From the NCBI GenBank assembly GCA_907165275.2, contig OU015665.1, positions 8,618,001 through 8,682,000 of the forward strand: 64,000 nt of DNA, given 5' to 3'. This DNA is from Zygaena filipendulae. Taxonomy: Eukaryota > Arthropoda > Insecta > Lepidoptera > Zygaenidae. Positions 1-11,672 of this stretch are shown in pieces; positions within the stretch are counted from its first letter, which is position 1; each line of letters begins with the position of its first letter. Below the pieces are notes generated by a model that saw only the letters and a list, made by a program, of their open reading frames with translations, was not told where the DNA came from and ran no database searches. Position numbers and translations under genes: made by a program.

Positions 1-659
1 CAACCGAATTTTGTCGAACAAAATAAAAAGTTACAATGAAATCTCTACAGTATTTTCTGTTAAGGAACGGAGACGTAAGAAGCGAGGGTGGTTAATGAAT
101 AAAAAAATCCCGTTTTCTCTCCATAGCCCAGTGATTAGTTACCCTTATAATGAGTAGTGTGTGTGTGTACGTATACATGTTTTATTGACGAATAATATTT
201 TTGTGGGTGCATGCATGTGCGCGTGAGGGGAACGTAGCTAATTTCTGTTTTTTTATTTTTTAACAGATGACAGCTAGGGATTGAAATTTTTTGAATGTTT
301 GATGATTATATCGATCGTTTTCTTGGAAATATTATACCTTTTTTGTAAGTAATTTTAGTTTTATCTTTGTTACTGTATTTATGTTATTATTATTATTCTT
401 TATTTATTAAATATCTTAAATTAATATTATTATTTAAGACTCAGATAAAATTGGTGGAACTGGTTCGATCGGATACAATAAAAAAACATTCTCAAGAATA
501 TTGGGAATGTACTTACAGGATTTTGAATTTCAACTACGTATATACCTACGTTTCCTGTCTTCCTAACCGATTTTTATTCCAATTTCTATAGGCAACCGGG
601 AGAACAATCTGTTCGGGGTTTGTCAGTGGGTTAGTCAGAGTTTTACAGCTTTATATAGT
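1..659. other. AT-rich non-coding stretch
   Basis: No coding signal is visible; the open frames are short and low-complexity. A short GT run lies near 158-170. Nothing else is recognised. Confidence 0.5.
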
Positions 660-660
660 A

Positions 661-784
661 CTAGCGATTACCCGCGGTTCTACTTGCGTTAATTTCGGAG
701 TTTCCGCGAGATGACGATTGGTTGAGTATTGTTAATGCATGAAAGCGTAACAAACAAACTCATATTCGCATTTATGATACGAGG
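661..784 (-). mobile_element. Helitron-like (Lep1-type) element, internally deleted
   Basis: The 3' end (CTAG at 661-664) is followed on the plus strand by a degraded GC-rich hairpin and the 'TTTCGGAGTTTCCGCG' block. The far end is the typical 'CATATTCGCATTTATGATA'. The usual middle part is missing. It is non-coding and would depend on a Helitron Rep/helicase encoded elsewhere. Confidence 0.7.
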
Positions 785-884
785 ATTATTACTAGGTACG
801 AGGACCAACATACTTATAATGTTTGGTAGGATTTTTTTTAAATATCTAGATAATACTTAAACAATGAAATTTTATAACCTAATA

Positions 885-932
885 CTATATGTGCTGTGCC
901 GTTGGTGTGCCAATAAATAAATAAATAAATGA
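885..932 (+). repeat. LINE-like 3' tail with (AATA)n
   Basis: A stretch reading 'GTGCTGTGCCGTTGGTGTGCC' runs into a short AATA tandem. This layout matches 3' ends of non-LTR retrotransposons common in moths. No upstream coding part is present, so it is a 5'-truncated remnant or a SINE tail. Confidence 0.4.
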
Positions 933-1194
933 AGATTTGAATTAGCCATGAATATTTAGGTAAACTAATCTTCTAAGACCTACATTATCGGTTACATGAT
1001 ACCTCAGTACTTATATTAACTTAAAACAAGAAATGAATTCTATTTGTCTAACGATCAATATCGACCAAGCAACTGCACACTGCTCAGTCTTTATTATTCA
1101 ATATAAATCTAAGTAGCTAATAAACGTTCTACTGCGACAAAGTAGAAAGCACCGCATAATCAATGTATATGTATAAATAAAACACATTTCCCTT

Positions 1195-1560
1195 ATCTCG
1201 GGCGATGTTACCGCAAACGGCGTGTCAACGCGAGGTGAGGCTCCGCCGAAATCGGCTGGCTATCACACACATAAGACACCGTGTACGGCCCGGAGGGAGG
1301 GGAAATTCTTACTTTTCACCCACCCCGACTGATCCATGCGTCCATTATAGCCAGACCTTTACGCGGACTGATAGCTGCGTCTATTTTCTTCATCCCAGCT
1401 CCATCTAGGGAGGGGAGGTAGGTCCAGCGCTATCAGTCTTCATTCGGGTGGGGATGTAAGAGACTCAAGTTAAATTAAGAATGTGAAGTTCTTCCTGGTT
1501 TTTTTTTTGGGGATCCCCGAACGTTACTTTTGATTAATTAAATGTAACTATATTCAATGT
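1195..1560. other. GC-elevated block of unknown origin
   Basis: This segment is clearly richer in G+C and CpG than its surroundings and ends in a T run followed by 'GGGGATCCCCG'. The small open frames match no family I know. It may be an old LINE fragment or a regulatory segment; I cannot tell. Confidence 0.3.
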
Positions 1561-1654
1561 TAAAATGCCATAGAGTGAAATAATATTTCAAGCACATTTG
1601 CACATTTCGTATCGCGTAAGATCGACTCTTATTTGGAAAATAATATTGACTCTG

Positions 1655-1905
1655 AACTCACCGAGTTTCAGGGGGGGCTATTATGTAACTTTTATTTCTA
1701 TCATTTTTTGCTTGCAATCAAAGCCATGGCGGTTTTGCGAATGCGTTTTGACACCTACAATATCTAGAAATCAACCAAAATAGACATGCTTCTTAAATGT
1801 TGAAGCTGTCTTAACATGATTATTGATTAATTAATCACAAAAACGGTATTTTTCTGATTGAAACTGAAATATGAATGCAATAAAATTTACATAATTGCCC
1901 TGCAG
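1655..1905 (+). repeat. Dispersed repeat, family A, copy 1
   Basis: It shares long blocks with 41390-41640 in the same orientation, including 'CATGGCGGTTTTGCGA', 'TTTTGACACCTACAATATC' and 'TTTTTCTGATTGAAACTGAA'. No open frame or clear terminal repeat is seen, so its class is unknown. Confidence 0.65.
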
Positions 1906-2569
1906 GATCAAATATTCTAAAAACAAATATGCGAAATTTCACGGATTTCTTTTGGTACGATCGTTCAAAATATAAGCGCGATCGGCCTGCGGGCAAAGAA
2001 CCAATAGCGTTACAATGCGAGCCACTCTTGCCAATTTTTCCTCACTCACTTTTGGTTGTTGACGGTGACTTTTTTGACATTGTGGACTTTGTGTGCTCGC
2101 CTTTGAGTTTTCTTTTTTCGTCTTTAATTCTTGAGGCGTTCGCGTTCATGTAACTTTAGGTGCACGTACTTTGGTACCGAGTACCTTTGTGATCCACCTT
2201 AACGCCCATACGATGGAGCTAGGAGATATTTTTTTTACGATGTATTAAGGGATTTTGAAACGGAGAGGTGTATTTTTTGGATTATATCCCTTTGATGTCC
2301 ATGATTGAGGCTTAGAGGATACGTTTTTTTTTTTGTTTGTTTGTTTGCCGAGGATGGGTTTTTGTCCCACAATCCACAGGTATGTTTAGTGAGTTTTTAT
2401 ACAACGAATAGTTAACGACAAATTTGTTAACGTCCATTATATCTTCTCTTGAATTAAACTTAAAATTAGCCGTGTCTTTAGGTATATTAAAAAAAACATA
2501 GAAAAAGTCTTATAGATACCAAGAGGTTCGAACCGGTGCTTCAGCGGTCACTATAGCCACAAATCTATG
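1906..2569. other. AT-rich stretch without recognised features
   Basis: It contains T runs and a short TTTG/GTTT repeat near 2325-2345. No gene or mobile element was recognised. Confidence 0.4.
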
Positions 2570-2824
2570 TGGTCCATTGAAATGTTACATGAGCTTTGCA
2601 TTTGTTAGAGGACGCAATTTTATTTTTGGGACATGTGTGGGGGTTCAATAGAAGCTTAACCTCAAGTTTGTGGGGTCACCACCATTGTCCCCCGGCTGCC
2701 ATCTTGGAAAAAGGGGTGAAAACATTTTTCGCGATATCTCGGAAACTCATTGTCCCAAAAATAAAATTGCGTCCACTAACAAATGCAATATTCGGTCCTT
2801 AAATTGTGACATTTCAATGGACTA
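2570..2824. mobile_element. MITE with long terminal inverted repeats
   Basis: The two ends are near-perfect inverted repeats of roughly 75 bp. Both arms contain 'TCCATTGAAATGT', 'GCATTTGTTAG' and 'ACGCAATTTTATTTTTGGG'. The centre holds 'CACCACCATTGTCCCCC'. The total length of about 255 bp and the absence of coding capacity fit a miniature inverted-repeat DNA transposon. Superfamily is not assigned because the target duplication is unclear. Confidence 0.75.
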
Positions 2825-2898
2825 ATGGTATTAATTAATTATATATTAGTATTACTATTAGATAGAGTGATTCATGAGCAATTTATATCTATATTTTA

Positions 2899-2958
2899 TT
2901 CTGAAATTCCCGCGGGAACTCCGAAATTACCGCGGGTGAAACCGCGGGGGACAGCTAG
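2899..2958 (+). mobile_element. Helitron-like element, 3' end only
   Basis: The last 60 bp of the family are seen: 'ATTCCCGCGGGAACTCC', then the hairpin CCGCGGGTGAAACCGCGG and terminal CTAG at 2955-2958. The 5' part is missing. Confidence 0.75.
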
Positions 2959-3714
2959 TTAATAATATAATATCTAATATAAGTATGTTTTTTTAACTGT
3001 GAACCGGCTAGGCGTTTGGTCACAGCTCACTTAATGTTATACGACGGTGTGGTCATAGATTAAAAAAACACCAAACGTCCCACGTCAAACGGACACACCT
3101 AGGTCGTACAATGAATGTCATCGACCCCGTCACGGAAATTCTTAGAAAATACCAGATCACGTCCGGTTACGTGCTGGTTTAGCCCAAAAAATAACCGATC
3201 TAGACTTAATTATGAGTATCTAAAGCAAAAAAAAAAACCAAAAGTCTTCAAACATTTTCCAGTGCTTACAAAATCCGAGTGACTTGTGTCACGTAAAAGT
3301 GTACCTTATGTGGTTGGGTATAAGGATAGTTGACATCAGTTTAACGTTCATATATATTAACACAGTGCGTTACAAAACGCGTCACGATAGTGTATTGGGA
3401 CCGTGGCGAGTAGGCGTGTTAAAAAAAAAAATGGTTGAAATAATTATTATATCGTCATGGGTTCAAGTGGGTTCGATTATCGGTTCATTCGTAATAAAAA
3501 TAAATGGTAGTCTAATGTGTATTTGTAAGCTTTTCTATTAGGATTTTCATAATATTGTATTTTACTATCGACCTTTTTTCAGCAAAGCATAGCATTTAAG
3601 GTTTGGAGTTTAGAGTTTACGAAGAGAATTTATAGCTAAAAGTATTAAAACAAAATTAATTAATACTTAATATTATTTCTTAGTCACTTCAATAATCCTT
3701 AGATATATAAAACC
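2959..3714. other. AT-rich stretch without recognised features
   Basis: Short A/T runs occur, and an 85-codon open frame at 3284-3541 with no recognisable domain is treated as chance. No element was recognised. Confidence 0.4.
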
Positions 3715-3901
3715 AAGTGCTCTGTCTGTCTGTCTATCTCTTCGCGCTAAACTCAAAAACTACTAAACGGATTATCTTGCGGTTTCCACCAATATTCACC
3801 ACCATAAGAGTCATTCATGCGGAAGGTTTATTTAAAGTTTATCCTGGAATTCCCGCGGGAACTCCAAAATTACCGCACGAGAAACCGCAGGGGACAGCTA
3901 G
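3715..3901 (+). mobile_element. Helitron-like element
   Basis: A CTGT tandem near the 5' side is followed by 'AAAACTACTAAACGGATT', 'CTGGAATTCCCGCGGGAACTCC' and a mutated hairpin. It ends at CTAG 3898-3901. The extreme 5' end is eroded. Confidence 0.8.
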
Positions 3902-4617
3902 TTAATAATAATATGACTTGTATATCTTTAGTCATTCCTTAAATAAATAATTTAAGTATAGGTACCAAGTTTCAGTACTATCGTTTTTTTAACAAAATTT
4001 TAAATAGTATATTTTTATTATAGGTATAAATAGTATAATCTGATTAAAGAAATTATAATAATATGGTATTTATATATAGTATGTATGTATGTATGTATAG
4101 CACGGCACAAGTTCCGTGGACTAAGATCATCGGAATTTTTGTCCTGTCACAATGTATATATATATTTTAAACCTAGGTAATAGTTGTTTTGACTATTTAT
4201 TCGATGTAAGCACGTCATCATTGTAAATATAATTATTTCTAATTTTATTTATTTCAGTAGCGTTCACCCGCGCGTCATGTTAAAACGAAATAAAAGTTTT
4301 CTGTAAAAGAAACGTACCTAGTAGAGGCGGCAAAAGACAAAAAAAAGAGGAACAGATTAAAAAGCATCGGTGTCCATGCACGTATTCGAGTTCGTGCCTT
4401 CGCCTCGTATTGTGTGAAATGTAAAAATTTGTACAAACGTCTCGACACGACGGAAGCCAGCCCGTGCTCGCGTTTGCACCGGACCCCTACTATGTTGTAG
4501 GTACATAGATTTCGATGTTTCTGTGACGAAACTAGTATTGTCCCCCGCCTTTTTTACCGGCTGTAGAGAATTTGGATTTTTCATCATCGAATTTTGTACG
4601 TCCATTTCAAAACCTCA
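3902..4617. other. AT-rich stretch with a TATG microsatellite
   Basis: A (GTAT)n run lies at about 4079-4098. The minus-strand open frame of 82 codons at 4357-4605 has no recognisable domain. Nothing else was identified. Confidence 0.4.
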
Positions 4618-4740
4618 GACCCCTTAGCCAAGTTGACAATGTTCGATCGTTGTCGCTTATTCGAAAACTAAGGAACATAACGTCACGTGACCGCGTAGGT
4701 ATACGTGTCATGACAAAAAGTTCCTTAGTTTTCTATGGCA
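4618..4740. repeat. 'TTAGCCAAGTTGACAA' repeat family, copy 1
   Basis: It starts 'CCCCTTAGCCAAGTTGACAA' and continues 'GATCGTTGTCGCTTATTCG', resembling the ends of 32633-32791 and 60348-60478. 'CTAAGGAAC' near 4670 and 'GTTCCTTAG' near 4720 form an inner inverted pair. It is probably a MITE; only one end is clear here. Confidence 0.5.
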
Positions 4741-6453
4741 ATTTTTAATATTAGAAAAAATATTCCTTAGAAGAAACTTGCATCGTTATTGTCCCAAAAA
4801 CCATTGGTTTATGGCTATCTACGTTTCTGCTAAAGACTCGGATGAAGCATAGATTATTGCAACACGAAAATAAACTTTTCCAAAAATCTAATCTAATTTC
4901 GTTGGTAGGAGTCGGGAGATAGACCAACAAATACCAGAATGCACCGTAAAAGTTTCGTGAAGTGTTAAAAGTTCACGATTTTTCCACTACCTATCCATTA
5001 TCTGGCGGAATTTGGTCTAGGCATTCTAGTCTAAGAAGACTTGATTGTTGAATTCTCGTAAAACACTTGGGAGCTATTAAACGATTTTGTGACCGATTTT
5101 AAAAAGAAGGTTCCTCATTTCGAAGTGTACGTGGATTACAGAAATTTTGTGTTAAAGCCATAGTGTTGGCAAATAAACTTCTTTTCTTTCTTTCTTTCTT
5201 TCAAGTTTGTTGCCGATTTTTACGTCCGCTGGATGACTTTTTGATCCCAATTTTTAAATGTTGACGTAAGATCCTATGTTGATAATTCCATTAAATCTTA
5301 ATTTTAAGAATATCTTGTACTTTTATTCCTTAAGCGTCATTATAAAATGAGTAATAAAATATTAATTTTAAAAATGGTTGACATTTTAGGGCTTTTTACT
5401 TACTTTTGGTTACAAAGGTGATTTAATCAACTACATATATTTACGGTAATAATGTCCTATTATTTTATTTATTTCTTGATATGGACGTAAAAAACCAAAC
5501 CATTACGATCACTTAATGGTGACTACAAATCACAATTACCGCAAAATTAAAAACATAATCAGTCATGAAAAATGATAGCGTTGAGAAGAAAAACTGTGCT
5601 ATTTTAAACTCTAAAATCATGCTGATTTTATTTTGTGCTAAAATCACAAAACTAAAACTACTTTCACAATACTTACTCATTAGAGAGGGGCCGTGTCGAT
5701 AAAAAACTGTCAAACTGTTAACCAATGTATCTAGCCTCACTCTAGCGTTGTGTGTCAAATCGGCCATTACACCCTGTCATTTGTTTTAGGCCAGTCACAT
5801 CAGCTCTTACTTCTTAACTTCAAATAGGTGATTCGCCAGTGAAATAACCCTTCTTTCGACACTATAAGGTTTAGAGTTGATTGAGACATGGTTTGAAAAT
5901 AAGACAATTGAATGTGTCCAACGATAGGTGACGATAAACGTCGGCCGGTAACACAGTTTTTGTGTAAATCTCTTGCGACATATTTTTTATCGACTCATAG
6001 CTTTCACAACGCTTTTCGGCTAGTGAGCGACAATTTTTTAAATATTTCCCACGGGGTCTTGAAATTGTTGTTCTAATGTAGTATTCCAATTATTACACAA
6101 ATCCAGTGATTTATAACAACACATTCAAGGCAAAGGCTATAATAACAACTAGGTAATATAATGCTATATTCAACGCGTCTAGTAGGTACATAATGTATTG
6201 ACACTTTTTTTTTGTAAGAATAAAAACAATCCGTTTTCAAAAATAGTTCGTCAATATTTAAAGTTTTTATATGTTTTTGTTCATTTGATTATTTTTGTAG
6301 TTTAGTTCTATTTAATCTGCTGTCACAATGCAATGTTTTTTTAATATTTTCCGGGTATGCGCTTACGAAAATTTCATCCCACGCAGACAAACATAGGAGT
6401 CAGAAAGGAAACAGGAACCAAACCAGAAATATTGATTTTCATATGTATATATT
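4741..6453. other. AT-rich stretch without recognised genes
   Basis: A (TTTC)n microsatellite lies at about 5180-5203 after 'GGCAAATAAAC', which may be a retroposon tail. Minus-strand open frames at 5513-5767 and 5871-6089 are short and show no domain. No other structure was recognised. Confidence 0.4.
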
Positions 6454-6510
6454 TTAAGAATTTCTTTGGAATTAATCGCAAACGCAGGTGAAACCGCGGG
6501 AAGAGCTATC
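6454..6510 (+). mobile_element. Degenerate Helitron-like 3' end
   Basis: 'GCAGGTGAAACCGCGGGAAGAGCTA' style sequence preserves the hairpin and a decayed terminus (CTAT instead of CTAG). The rest is lost. Confidence 0.5.
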
Positions 6511-8895
6511 TATATAATCAAATAAAACCGATTTATGTCTGCGCTTCGATCTTGTTTAAATAGCATCCTCTTTTGGATTGGATATCCGTGGAGGAAGACT
6601 GGTTATTACTTATTATGTAAATTTGTAGAGTGAAGAATGTGCTAGAATCAACACGTTACTTTTTTTTTTATCGACACAACCTCAAGGTGTATCATGAATG
6701 ATCGGACAGCTGTGTGTGGAGCGGACCGTGATTCCTGCAATCACGTCGGAAGCAGCAGGAAATTTGCGGTCGACACCAGAATATACCCCCTTGATGCTAT
6801 TATATACCTACGTACATATAGATTATAGACGTAACGTTTACATAGTTAAGACGAGTCGAGCGAGTCTTGTATAGGTACTTATTGTATTAGCAATTGCCAC
6901 ATTTTTGTGGTAAGTAGGTATACGTACAACTGTATGAAAAAACTATACCCAATCGATTTCTCAATAACCCTACTCACATTTCCTTTCGATGGTCAATGAC
7001 AACTTCGTATAACGTTTTTAATGCGGTTACTTTGGAAGACATCGATTTGTTTAGAACATTGACTTGTGGAAACGACGACTTTTTCCGTATATTTCCATAT
7101 GCATCATATAAGTATTCTGCCAAAAATAACGTCAAATACAAGTCTATACTTGGGTTATCCTATTTTTATTTATTTAAATTTGGAATTTTAACCAATCTAC
7201 AGTACACAATCTGCTCATGATTGTTTTTACATCAAATAGGTATAAGTATTCATCCAATAAAAAAAACGGAAGTTCGAAACATACGGACACAACCACGAGG
7301 AACAGCTAGTGTATTGGATGTATATAATGACTTTTCGTAAGGTATAATTTCACTAATTATTATGGCACCTACCGATCTATTTGAAAGGCTTGAATATCAC
7401 ATTACCATTACGTTAAAATTGTATCCTTTCCCGTAGGCAGGTAACTCCTCTTGCACGGCAATAATGTGGTACCTACCTATACAGACCGTGCGTGCGTGTT
7501 TTGTGCCGAAAAAAGATGTTTATCATTCGAAAATTGCCTTATTAATTACAGACCAATAAAGCAAGAGGAAGGGTTCCAGATTAACCGCCGTTATTTATCG
7601 TCAACGTAACCATGATACGTGCCTCTGCGTATTTGCGTAATATGTTTCGTGGATCTTTTATTACGTATGACACGCGAACTTTATTTTAAAAGCTCGGTGG
7701 CTATTTGTACGGGTAGGTTACGGGTCGAGCGCGACTTCAGGCCAAACTAGCTTCGCCTGGATATACTAGTTTGATATTAATTTCGCTTAAATTAGCGTGA
7801 AGTGGGATCGGCATAATATCTTCGTGTTTCAGGACCAATGAAGTAGGTATCGTTTGCCGTGAAAACCAAATTGGAAACCAAAGATGGAAGGATATTGTTA
7901 GAATATTTATTTTCCGTCATCGGTCATGCATAACTTTTTGCTAGTTACCTGTACTCGCTCTTAGTAGGTACAGTATTTTAATATATCTACCTATAATGCA
8001 TTAAATATAATCAAGATAGACTTTTTTAGTTCATGTATCTCTGATACCACATACTTCAGTAAGTACTTAGTGTACATACTCTATTTATTATAATATTTAC
8101 AACCAATTCCCTTGTATCAATTTCAGAATTCCATTCTTTGTTCCAAGATGTAAAATAGTATCTTACTCAGGGATACTGCAGTTTCCTATCTAAAAGAATT
8201 CTCAGAATCGGTTCAGTAGTTCCAGAGATTACCTAGATAGATTACATACTAGTAGGTACTTGCTCGCGGTCTCACCGTGAATTTCAAGATTTTTTACGAA
8301 AAATATTACTGGGTGTTAAATTCCATCCAAATGAATGAATGATTCAAAATATTATGTTTGAACATTCAAACTTTCCCATATTATATATTAAGAGAAGGTT
8401 TTTTCGGCTCGTTCGTCACCCATTCATTCAAAGTGTTGTTGAATTTACCAGACCTCGTCACGCGATCTGTTTGTTTATAACACGATTGTTATTTAAGAAC
8501 TTAATTTGCTATTATAATCGGCCAATTGTGATTTCGGTAATTATATTGTGTTTGGTTGAGTCCGGCAACGGATTTGACGAATTTGGTAGATTGTGAAAAT
8601 TTGTGATTTATATCGCACAAAATGAGTTATTTTTCTTCGAGCAAGGAGCAGGATATTTGTTTTTGTTACGGTTGCGTTACTTGTAAAATAAGCATAAGTT
8701 TTCTAACTACCACAGTTGACATTCCGGGAATAGGACTTAACCATTTGTGCTTACTGTGCAATAAAGAATAAATAATAAATAAAAGAAACAAAGAAAGAAA
8801 AGGCATTTGTTTGGAAACAGAGACACAACACAATTACAATTATTTTATACAAACATGATATAGCACAAAACAAAATTTTTTAATATATATGACAA
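6511..8895. other. AT-rich stretch, mostly unassigned
   Basis: Possible decayed Helitron-like 3' ends lie near 7295-7311 and 8195-8245 ('CGGTTCAGTAGTTCC'). A LINE-like tail with AATAAA repeats lies near 8755-8800. Short open frames at 6996-7220 and 8339-8596 have no recognisable domain. Confidence 0.35.
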
Positions 8896-9130
8896 CTAGC
8901 TGTCCCCCGCGATTTCATCCGCGGTGATTTCGGAGTTCAATGTAGTTTACGGTGATTAGCTGTTCCCCGCATTAGTGCCGAAGTTCCCGTGGGAATTCCG
9001 GGATAAAAACTATCCTATCTTTTAAGTTGGACCATATTATAAATGGTTACAAAATTTTATCAAAATCCGTTCAGTAGTTTAGGAGTCCATCGCGGACAAA
9101 CAACGTGACACGTGATTTATATATATTAGA
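8896..9130 (-). mobile_element. Helitron-like element
   Basis: On the minus strand it runs from TCTAATATATATAAATCACG at the 9130 end to GGGGACAGCTAG at 8896-8899. It carries 'TCCGTTCAGTAGTTT' and 'AAGTTGGACCATAT' blocks shared with the copies at 22.5-23.2 and 57.7-58.3 kb. A second hairpin-like segment at about 8950-8975 suggests a partial duplication of its 3' end. Confidence 0.85.
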
Positions 9131-10064
9131 ATATTATGACAAAAAATGACATGACCAAAACGGTCATTGCCACCTGAAGGGCTGTTGTGATCAAATCGTT
9201 AGAAGTGCAGATATTGTGAAAGCTTGGGCACAGGTCCGGGTTCTCTTAAGAACTTTTTTATTGTTTTCTATAAGATTCATTACTCTAACCCATATGTAAC
9301 GACATTTCTTTTTATATAATTTTTGACTAGGTTTTTTGGATTAACTCTTATGACATCATTTTTTATATTAATTTACGGTCAGTATTGACAAAAACGATAT
9401 TGTAGAATAAAATTAGATTACCAACATAAAAAGTACTGTTGAATTCTAAAAACTGAATTCTACATTATTCATTCCAAAACATTTTCACGAATCAATCTAT
9501 TAATTGGCTAACTTCTGTTTTTGCATCTACGTGACGGCTCGAGCGAAAATTATTATCAAACGAGCCACATTAAATGTGCGTTCAATCTACGAAATAGTTT
9601 TAAAACATTTCGACCAATTACGAAAATATTTGTTAGTTTTTATTCACGCTACAATAGGGGTGAAATTGGCGTGGTTCTTTTACGGCGATTGTGAAAATTG
9701 AGTTTGCAACGCAAAATCAGGTGTTAGCCAGGTGGAAAGTGAAGGATGAAATATAATAACTGTATAACTTTAAAAAAAATAAATTGGAATAATCAGCCAG
9801 GGTTGGGCATTAATGGTGAAATACATGATTTTACATGATTTTTCGTAGTTCGTAAACAAGGTAAAATGTCATTTCCTTTTGTTGACCTACTGGTAGATTG
9901 TTGACAAAATCTATAGTTTCAAAACTAAATGTGTGCAAAGCAAATTAGAATGCTGATTAAGTAGGTAGATAATCTGAAGAAAATGCGTGAAAAACTGTAT
10001 AAAAGTGAAAGATTACTTGAATGCTAAATCGCGAAATTTTTTCCGGATTTTGCGGAACGGATTT
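9131..10064. other. AT-rich stretch without recognised features
   Basis: No gene, tandem array or family member was recognised. The 65-codon frame at 9504-9701 has no recognisable domain. Confidence 0.4.
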
Positions 10065-10129
10065 GACAAAGATCCCGTAGGAGTCCTTAAATTAATGCGG
10101 GTGCGAGTAAATCCGCAGGGAACAGCTAG
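10065..10129 (+). mobile_element. Degenerate Helitron-like 3' end
   Basis: The block 'GATCCCGTAGGAGTCC', a mutated hairpin and 'GGGAACAGCTAG' ending at 10129 identify the terminal part of the family. Confidence 0.6.
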
Positions 10130-11495
10130 TATATTATGCAGTGAAATTAATATCATTATAATACCTTAGATGATCTGCAACATGCAATCAAGTATTCCGC
10201 TAACTCAGTTGTTAGGTAAGATAGAGGCTCGTTAATTCATTACATTACCTGTAAAAAAACTTTCATCCATTTTTGGATAAAAATGTAACACGGCCAGAAA
10301 ATATTGCAACCGATTACCTATTGCTGGTCTTGATCCTTTAACTATTTTACTAACTCTATTTTCAGGGTTAGCTCTCAAAATAACGTTGTAAGTATACCTA
10401 AGAAAAACTTTATACATAATACTTAAATTATTGTCACTTCAGTATGGCGTGCAGATCGAAGCAGAAAGGCTAGAAGTCGATCGAGAAATTCACTTAAAGG
10501 CATCGGACGTGGCTTGAATAATTTACCTAATAACAATCCGTCTACTAATTTTAGATGGAGAATGGAAAATGTTGGCCTGAACTAAATCCTTGGTCAGACG
10601 GCAGTTCCGTAGAATTTTAAGGGGCGAATGGAGCTATAACTACTTACGTACCTCTTTTACAAATGGTTCCTCTTATATGTATATATCTAAGTTTGGCACA
10701 ACATGATATACTGTTGTTTAGGAGTGATTTTCTTTCTAAAGAAAAAATAGCAGCAGCATGAAAATTTTATAAGTTTTAGATAGATTTCCTAAAAAAGACT
10801 ATACATTATTTTAGTACCTATATTTCATTTTTATCAGAATAAAAGCTGTGGAGAAATGGATTAATGGGAATGGCTAGAAATCAATCACATATCTATATTA
10901 TATTTTAATTTACCTAAGAAGAAGTTCTTTGATAAAATCGGTAATGCAAAAAGGAGGTAGGTATAATATGGTTGAAAAGGATTCTGTTCCCATACCAAAT
11001 ATAAAAATAAACTTTAAAAAGTTAATTTTTTACTTAATTAACAAATAATTCACATTATCTAATGAAAACTAAGTGCTCAAAAAGAGTGATTATACAACGC
11101 CTCTTTCCTTTGTATTGTCGCCAGTGTGCTGAAAATGCATATCATAAAGATTTTTTTTATTATGGTTCTCTAAGTAATTTTCTTTGTGAATTTTTATCAA
11201 TTACATGAAACCATGAACTATTGATAGCTTAATAAAATAATAATAACGAAAAATGGCGTTTTAAGATTACACTGCAATACCCTAAACAGTTCCATCGCAT
11301 CGACGCATCGCTAATGTTGGGCTGGAGTCAATTTGTGACGCGTCGACATCATCGTCCGGAGTTGAAAGTGTCTGGATGCGATTGTGTCTTCAGTTTTTCG
11401 CACATACGAAATCGTTATTTGAAAATGAAATGTCGATAAAAAAACCTATAGGCTGCACCGGTTATAATAAAACTAGGGCCGCAGTTTTGTCTCAG
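10130..11495. other. AT-rich stretch without recognised features
   Basis: A short segment with higher CpG content lies at about 11290-11370. Nothing could be assigned. Confidence 0.35.
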
Positions 11496-11672
11496 TGAGT
11501 TTCGGATTTCCCACAGGAACTTTTTTTTTCTAAAATAAAAGTAGCCTAAGTTACTCCCAAAAAATCAGTTATCTGTCAGTGAAAGTCCCGTTAAAATCTG
11601 TCCAGCCGTTTTAGAGATTAGCCGGATTAAACAGACAGACAGGCCTACAGAAAGACAGACAAAAATAAAAAA
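11496..11672 (-). mobile_element. Helitron-like or related repeat, diverged
   Basis: Blocks 'GAGTTTCGGATTTCCCACAGG', 'AAAAGTAGCCTAAGTTACT' and 'AAATCTGTCCAGCCGTTTTAGAGATTAGCC', then a CAGA-rich run, match the general order of the family in reverse. Neither terminus is intact. Confidence 0.55.

Noticed and set aside
2525..2545. 'GGTTCGAACC' as a tRNA T-loop
   Set aside because: The motif is a palindrome without a full cloverleaf around it.
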